Positions 4,337 through 5,856 of a stretch of DNA of 5,856 nt are shown one piece after another. Made by a program: the position numbers and the translations under genes. Each line of letters opens with the position of its first letter. Position 1 is the stretch's first letter. The stretch is from Candidatus Sulfopaludibacter sp. SbA3 (lineage in GTDB: Bacteria > Acidobacteriota > Terriglobia > 20CM-2-55-15): positions 1-5,856 of the forward strand of contig CAMAWS010000241.1 in assembly GCA_945861845.1 (NCBI GenBank), in the 5' to 3' direction. The notes beneath the pieces are model-generated. The model had not been told where the DNA came from. It did no database searches and was given only the letters and a program-made list of their open reading frames with translations.

Positions 4337-5856
4337 ATGCTCAAAAAACACATTTTGGTGGCAATGTTCGTGCTCCTCATTCCGATCGCGGTGCTCGCCC
4401 AGACCAGCGCAGCCGTGGGTGGGACCGTCGGCGATGCGACGGGCGCGGTAATCCCCGGCGTGGAGGTGACTTCACGGAACGTGAATACGGGAATTGAAAC
4501 CGTACAACTAACCAACGAGAGCGGGGCTTACAATTTTGCCAGCCTCCAGCCTGGAGAATACACGTTCAGAGCTACACTCCCGGGCTTTCAAACGCAGACC
4601 TTCCAGAACATTACGCTAAGCCAGGGGCAGCAGGTCCGGTTGAATTTCGCGCTTCAGGTAGCCTCGGTGGGTCAGATCGTAGAGGTGGTCACGGATGCCG
4701 ATGTGAGCCTGGCGACGACATCGGCCTCGGTCGGCGACGTGATTCCGGAAGTCGAAGTGCGGAGTCTGCCGCTGGGGGCCGTCCGCGATGTTCTTCAATT
4801 GATTTCGGGGACACCCGGAACGGGCCCGGAGCGAAGCTTCGCCGGCCAGGGGATCCGCGCGGTGAACATTACCCGGGATGGCGTTACGATAAACGATACG
4901 CGCTATGGCGTGGGTAACGACTTTCAGGGTCAGAACGCCACCTACGTGAGTCCCGACCTTGTGGAAGAGGTGCAGATCGTCACAGCCGCCGCCGATGCGG
5001 AAGCGGCAAACGGTTCCGCGCAGGTGCGGTTGCAGACCCGATCGGGAACCAACGATATCCACGGAGCCCTGTTCTACACGAACAACAACTCGGCCTTGAA
5101 TGCGAAGGACTGGTTCGACAACCTGAAGGGCGCGCCGAAGTCCTATGTCAACCGGAACCAGTACGGCGGGCGCGTGGCCGGTCCTATTATCAAGAACAAG
5201 GCTTTCTTTTTCGTGCTCATCGACAACCAGCAGTACCTGACAAAGCAAACCTTCGTGACCAACGTGTTTACCGATCAGGCGCGGCAGGGAAATTTCCGGT
5301 ATATCCCCGGACAACGGAACGCCAGCTCCCAGGCGGCGCGCCCCAGCGTCGATCTGGCCGGCAATCCCCTGGGTCCGGTGACCAGCTTCAACCTGTTCTC
5401 CGATGTCAGGGATCCGTTCCGTACAGGCATGACGACCGTTCCTTACTGGAGGGATCTCCTCACCAAGTACATGCCGCCGGCGAATGACTTCACGGTTGGC
5501 GACGGGCTGAACATCGCCGGTCATCGCTGGAACCGCCGCATTGCGGGCAATCCCGGGGGGAACAGTGTCGGCAACGACAATAACAGGCAACAACTGAACG
5601 CGAGGGTGGATTACCAGCTCAGCAGCGACAACAGGCTGTCGTTCTCGATGAGCAGGGAACAAGATGATGCCGTGCAGATTAGGCTGTGGCCAACCGGATT
5701 AGACGGTACGTCGTCCTATTTTCCTCACGTTTATACGACCCAGTGGACATCGGTCATTTCACCGGCTGTGCTGAATGAATTCCGTATTGGCCGGATCCAG
5801 AGCGGCTTCCACCAGCGGTCGCCGTTCCAGTTGGATTGTTGCAACGGCCAAACCTC
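4337..5856 (+). CDS. TonB-dependent-receptor-like outer-membrane protein with carboxypeptidase-regulatory-like domain (3' truncated by window)
   Basis: The frame is open from ATG 4337 to the window edge (506 full codons), with a strong ribosome-binding site 6 bases upstream. Residues 1-21 are a signal peptide (K3 K4, hydrophobic 6-20, cleavage at VLA/Q22). Residues 26 to about 108 form a carboxypeptidase-regulatory-like (Cna-B-like) beta domain with its usual pattern: GTVGDATGAVIPGVEV, then NESGAYNFASLQPGEYTFRA and PGF. After a short linker (VGQIVEVV) a plug domain runs from about residue 144: LPLGAVRDVLQLISG, an INDTR-type segment after D181, VEEVQIV (209-215) and RSGTNDIHG (235-243). The barrel follows with NQYGGRVAGPI (274-284) and a FFF-containing strand. 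Relatives are usually around 1,000-1,200 residues, so about half is missing. The role is inferred to be binding or import of a large or scarce nutrient across the outer membrane; no substrate can be named. A C-C pair lies near the window edge in a probable loop. It is transcribed divergently from the minus-strand barrel gene. Confidence 0.92.
   Translation, partial: MLKKHILVAMFVLLIPIAVLAQTSAAVGGTVGDATGAVIPGVEVTSRNVNTGIETVQLTNESGAYNFASLQPGEYTFRATLPGFQTQTFQNITLSQGQQVRLNFALQVASVGQIVEVVTDADVSLATTSASVGDVIPEVEVRSLPLGAVRDVLQLISGTPGTGPERSFAGQGIRAVNITRDGVTINDTRYGVGNDFQGQNATYVSPDLVEEVQIVTAAADAEAANGSAQVRLQTRSGTNDIHGALFYTNNNSALNAKDWFDNLKGAPKSYVNRNQYGGRVAGPIIKNKAFFFVLIDNQQYLTKQTFVTNVFTDQARQGNFRYIPGQRNASSQAARPSVDLAGNPLGPVTSFNLFSDVRDPFRTGMTTVPYWRDLLTKYMPPANDFTVGDGLNIAGHRWNRRIAGNPGGNSVGNDNNRQQLNARVDYQLSSDNRLSFSMSREQDDAVQIRLWPTGLDGTSSYFPHVYTTQWTSVISPAVLNEFRIGRIQSGFHQRSPFQLDCCNGQT

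Noticed and set aside
4616..5662. 348-codon open frame on the minus strand
   Set aside because: It is entirely antisense to the clearly recognisable plus-strand receptor, and its Val/Arg/His-rich translation looks like a complementary-strand shadow with no domain.
1..5856. CRISPR array, tRNA, rRNA, insertion sequence or phage attachment site
   Set aside because: No regularly spaced repeats, no cloverleaf-like segment, no transposase or integrase reading frame and no terminal inverted repeats with target duplications were seen on either strand.

Overview
The window looks like an ordinary chromosomal stretch of an Acidobacteriota-type (Solibacter or Vicinamibacter-like) soil bacterium. The evidence is two, probably three, large outer-membrane proteins of the type expanded in that phylum (an N-terminal carboxypeptidase-regulatory-like domain, a degenerate TonB plug and a long beta-barrel), a secreted protein with a conserved-looking C-terminal half, and moderately GC-rich coding sequence. 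The taxon is inferred from protein style alone; no rRNA or other marker gene is present.

Layout from left to right: (1) positions 1-114 are the last 37 codons of an outer-membrane receptor on the + strand. (2) 178-420 (+) encodes an 80-residue FmdB-type zinc-ribbon protein with a clear Shine-Dalgarno, followed within about 10 bases by a perfect 8-bp hairpin. (3) 597-1346 (+) encodes a 249-residue Sec-exported protein of unknown function with a Gly/Arg-rich RGG insert in the middle. (4) 1364-1421 holds a long, almost perfect inverted repeat built from ATTCGAA units, between the convergent gene 3' ends. (5) 1479-4004 (-) encodes a complete 841-residue outer-membrane beta-barrel protein. Its N-terminus has a small helical Spy/CpxP-like (LTxxQ-type) segment where relatives carry a carboxypeptidase-regulatory domain. 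(6) 4005-4336 is a divergent intergenic region with small inverted repeats and weak promoter candidates. (7) 4337-5856 (+) is the start of a second full-size TonB-dependent-receptor-like gene, cut by the window edge.

The genes appear to share a cell-envelope theme: outer-membrane uptake or binding proteins plus a secreted accessory protein. Nothing here shows a dedicated substrate, and no transporter, regulator, nuclease or toxin gene is present to make this a recognisable pathway or defence system. The most unusual items are the domain swap in the minus-strand barrel protein, the RGG insert in the secreted protein, and the ATTCGAA hairpin. I see no convincing evidence for an entirely new multi-gene system.
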